This document shows positions 63,871 through 64,000 of a stretch of 64,000 nt of DNA, piece by piece. The position numbers and the translations under genes are program-made. Each line of letters opens with the position of its first letter. The first letter of the stretch is position 1. The DNA is from Catonia carolina. Lineage: Eukaryota > Arthropoda > Insecta > Hemiptera > Achilidae. The notes under the pieces were generated by a model. That model did no database searches and was not told the DNA's origin. It saw only the letters and a list, made by a program, of their open reading frames with translations. Location of the stretch: contig JAQMRL010000014.1 in assembly GCA_035578175.1 (NCBI GenBank), positions 15,171,774 through 15,235,773 on the forward strand, written 5' to 3'.

Positions 63871-64000
63871 AAATGAACTAGGTGTATTGGAATATACGAA
63901 TTGAATACAGCGTTAATAATCTAGACGTGTAAGTTTTGTTATCCTGGCAAATTGTATACTCCATTTTCAAGTCTATTCGATGCTGTAAACAAACAAAAAA
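63871..64000. other. Unassigned right edge
   Basis: No feature recognised in the last ~130 bases. Confidence 0.4.

Noticed and set aside
1..64000. CRISPR array, bacterial operon, prophage or defence system
   Set aside because: No spaced identical short repeats, no prokaryotic gene organisation; spliced genes and retroelements mark a eukaryotic genome.

Overview
This is a gene-poor, AT-rich piece of an animal nuclear genome, most likely an insect. The evidence is two spliced protein genes with GT-AG introns, insect-type mariner elements, several non-LTR retrotransposon families, Helitrons and tRNA-headed SINEs. A hemipteran with a large repeat-filled genome is my best guess, but nothing here fixes the species. 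There are no bacterial operons, no CRISPR array and no convincing functional tRNA or rRNA gene.

Two host genes are supported, both on the + strand. (1) Seven exons between 10576 and 30443 encode the C-terminal 332 residues of a PfkB/ribokinase-family sugar kinase that best fits pseudouridine kinase; its first exon(s) are not visible and probably lie left of the window. (2) Five coding exons between 44807 and 57060 join without a frame break into a complete 347-residue acyl-CoA desaturase with all three histidine boxes; an upstream untranslated exon is implied. The genes are about 14 kb apart and have no evident functional link: one belongs to nucleoside salvage, the other to membrane and lipid metabolism.

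Almost everything else is layered transposable elements. Left flank (1-10.5 kb): a Helitron-like end, a long fold-back element, many copies of an unclassified ~0.93 kb repeat (called Rep-1 here), a ~0.38 kb repeat (Rep-2), a tRNA-headed SINE (SINE-A) and a fold-back mariner. Kinase introns (10.7-30.3 kb): Jockey-like LINE pieces, a LINE with clear target-site duplications, a mariner with matching inverted ends, a second mariner family, a pogo/Tigger relic, and a fold-back mariner split by a tandem Helitron. Middle (30.5-44.7 kb): more Rep-1 and Rep-2, SINEs, endonuclease-type LINE pieces, another fold-back mariner and a solo LTR. Desaturase introns (45-56.7 kb): a ~134 bp tandem satellite, a 5'-truncated LINE starting about 30 bp after an exon, a SINE inside an LTR fragment and a ~1.6 kb LINE. 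Right flank (57-64 kb): Rep-1, Rep-2, SINE-B and fold-back mariners.

The most unusual features are a mariner lineage in which the transposase N-terminal half is replaced by an inverted copy of the element's own 3' end (three copies share one junction, others have different junctions), and the abundant Rep-1 family, whose end is an imperfect hairpin and which survives as a perfect 50 bp palindrome at 63291-63340. Exon boundaries and motif positions were read directly from the sequence; family names rest on remembered motifs and were not checked by database search.
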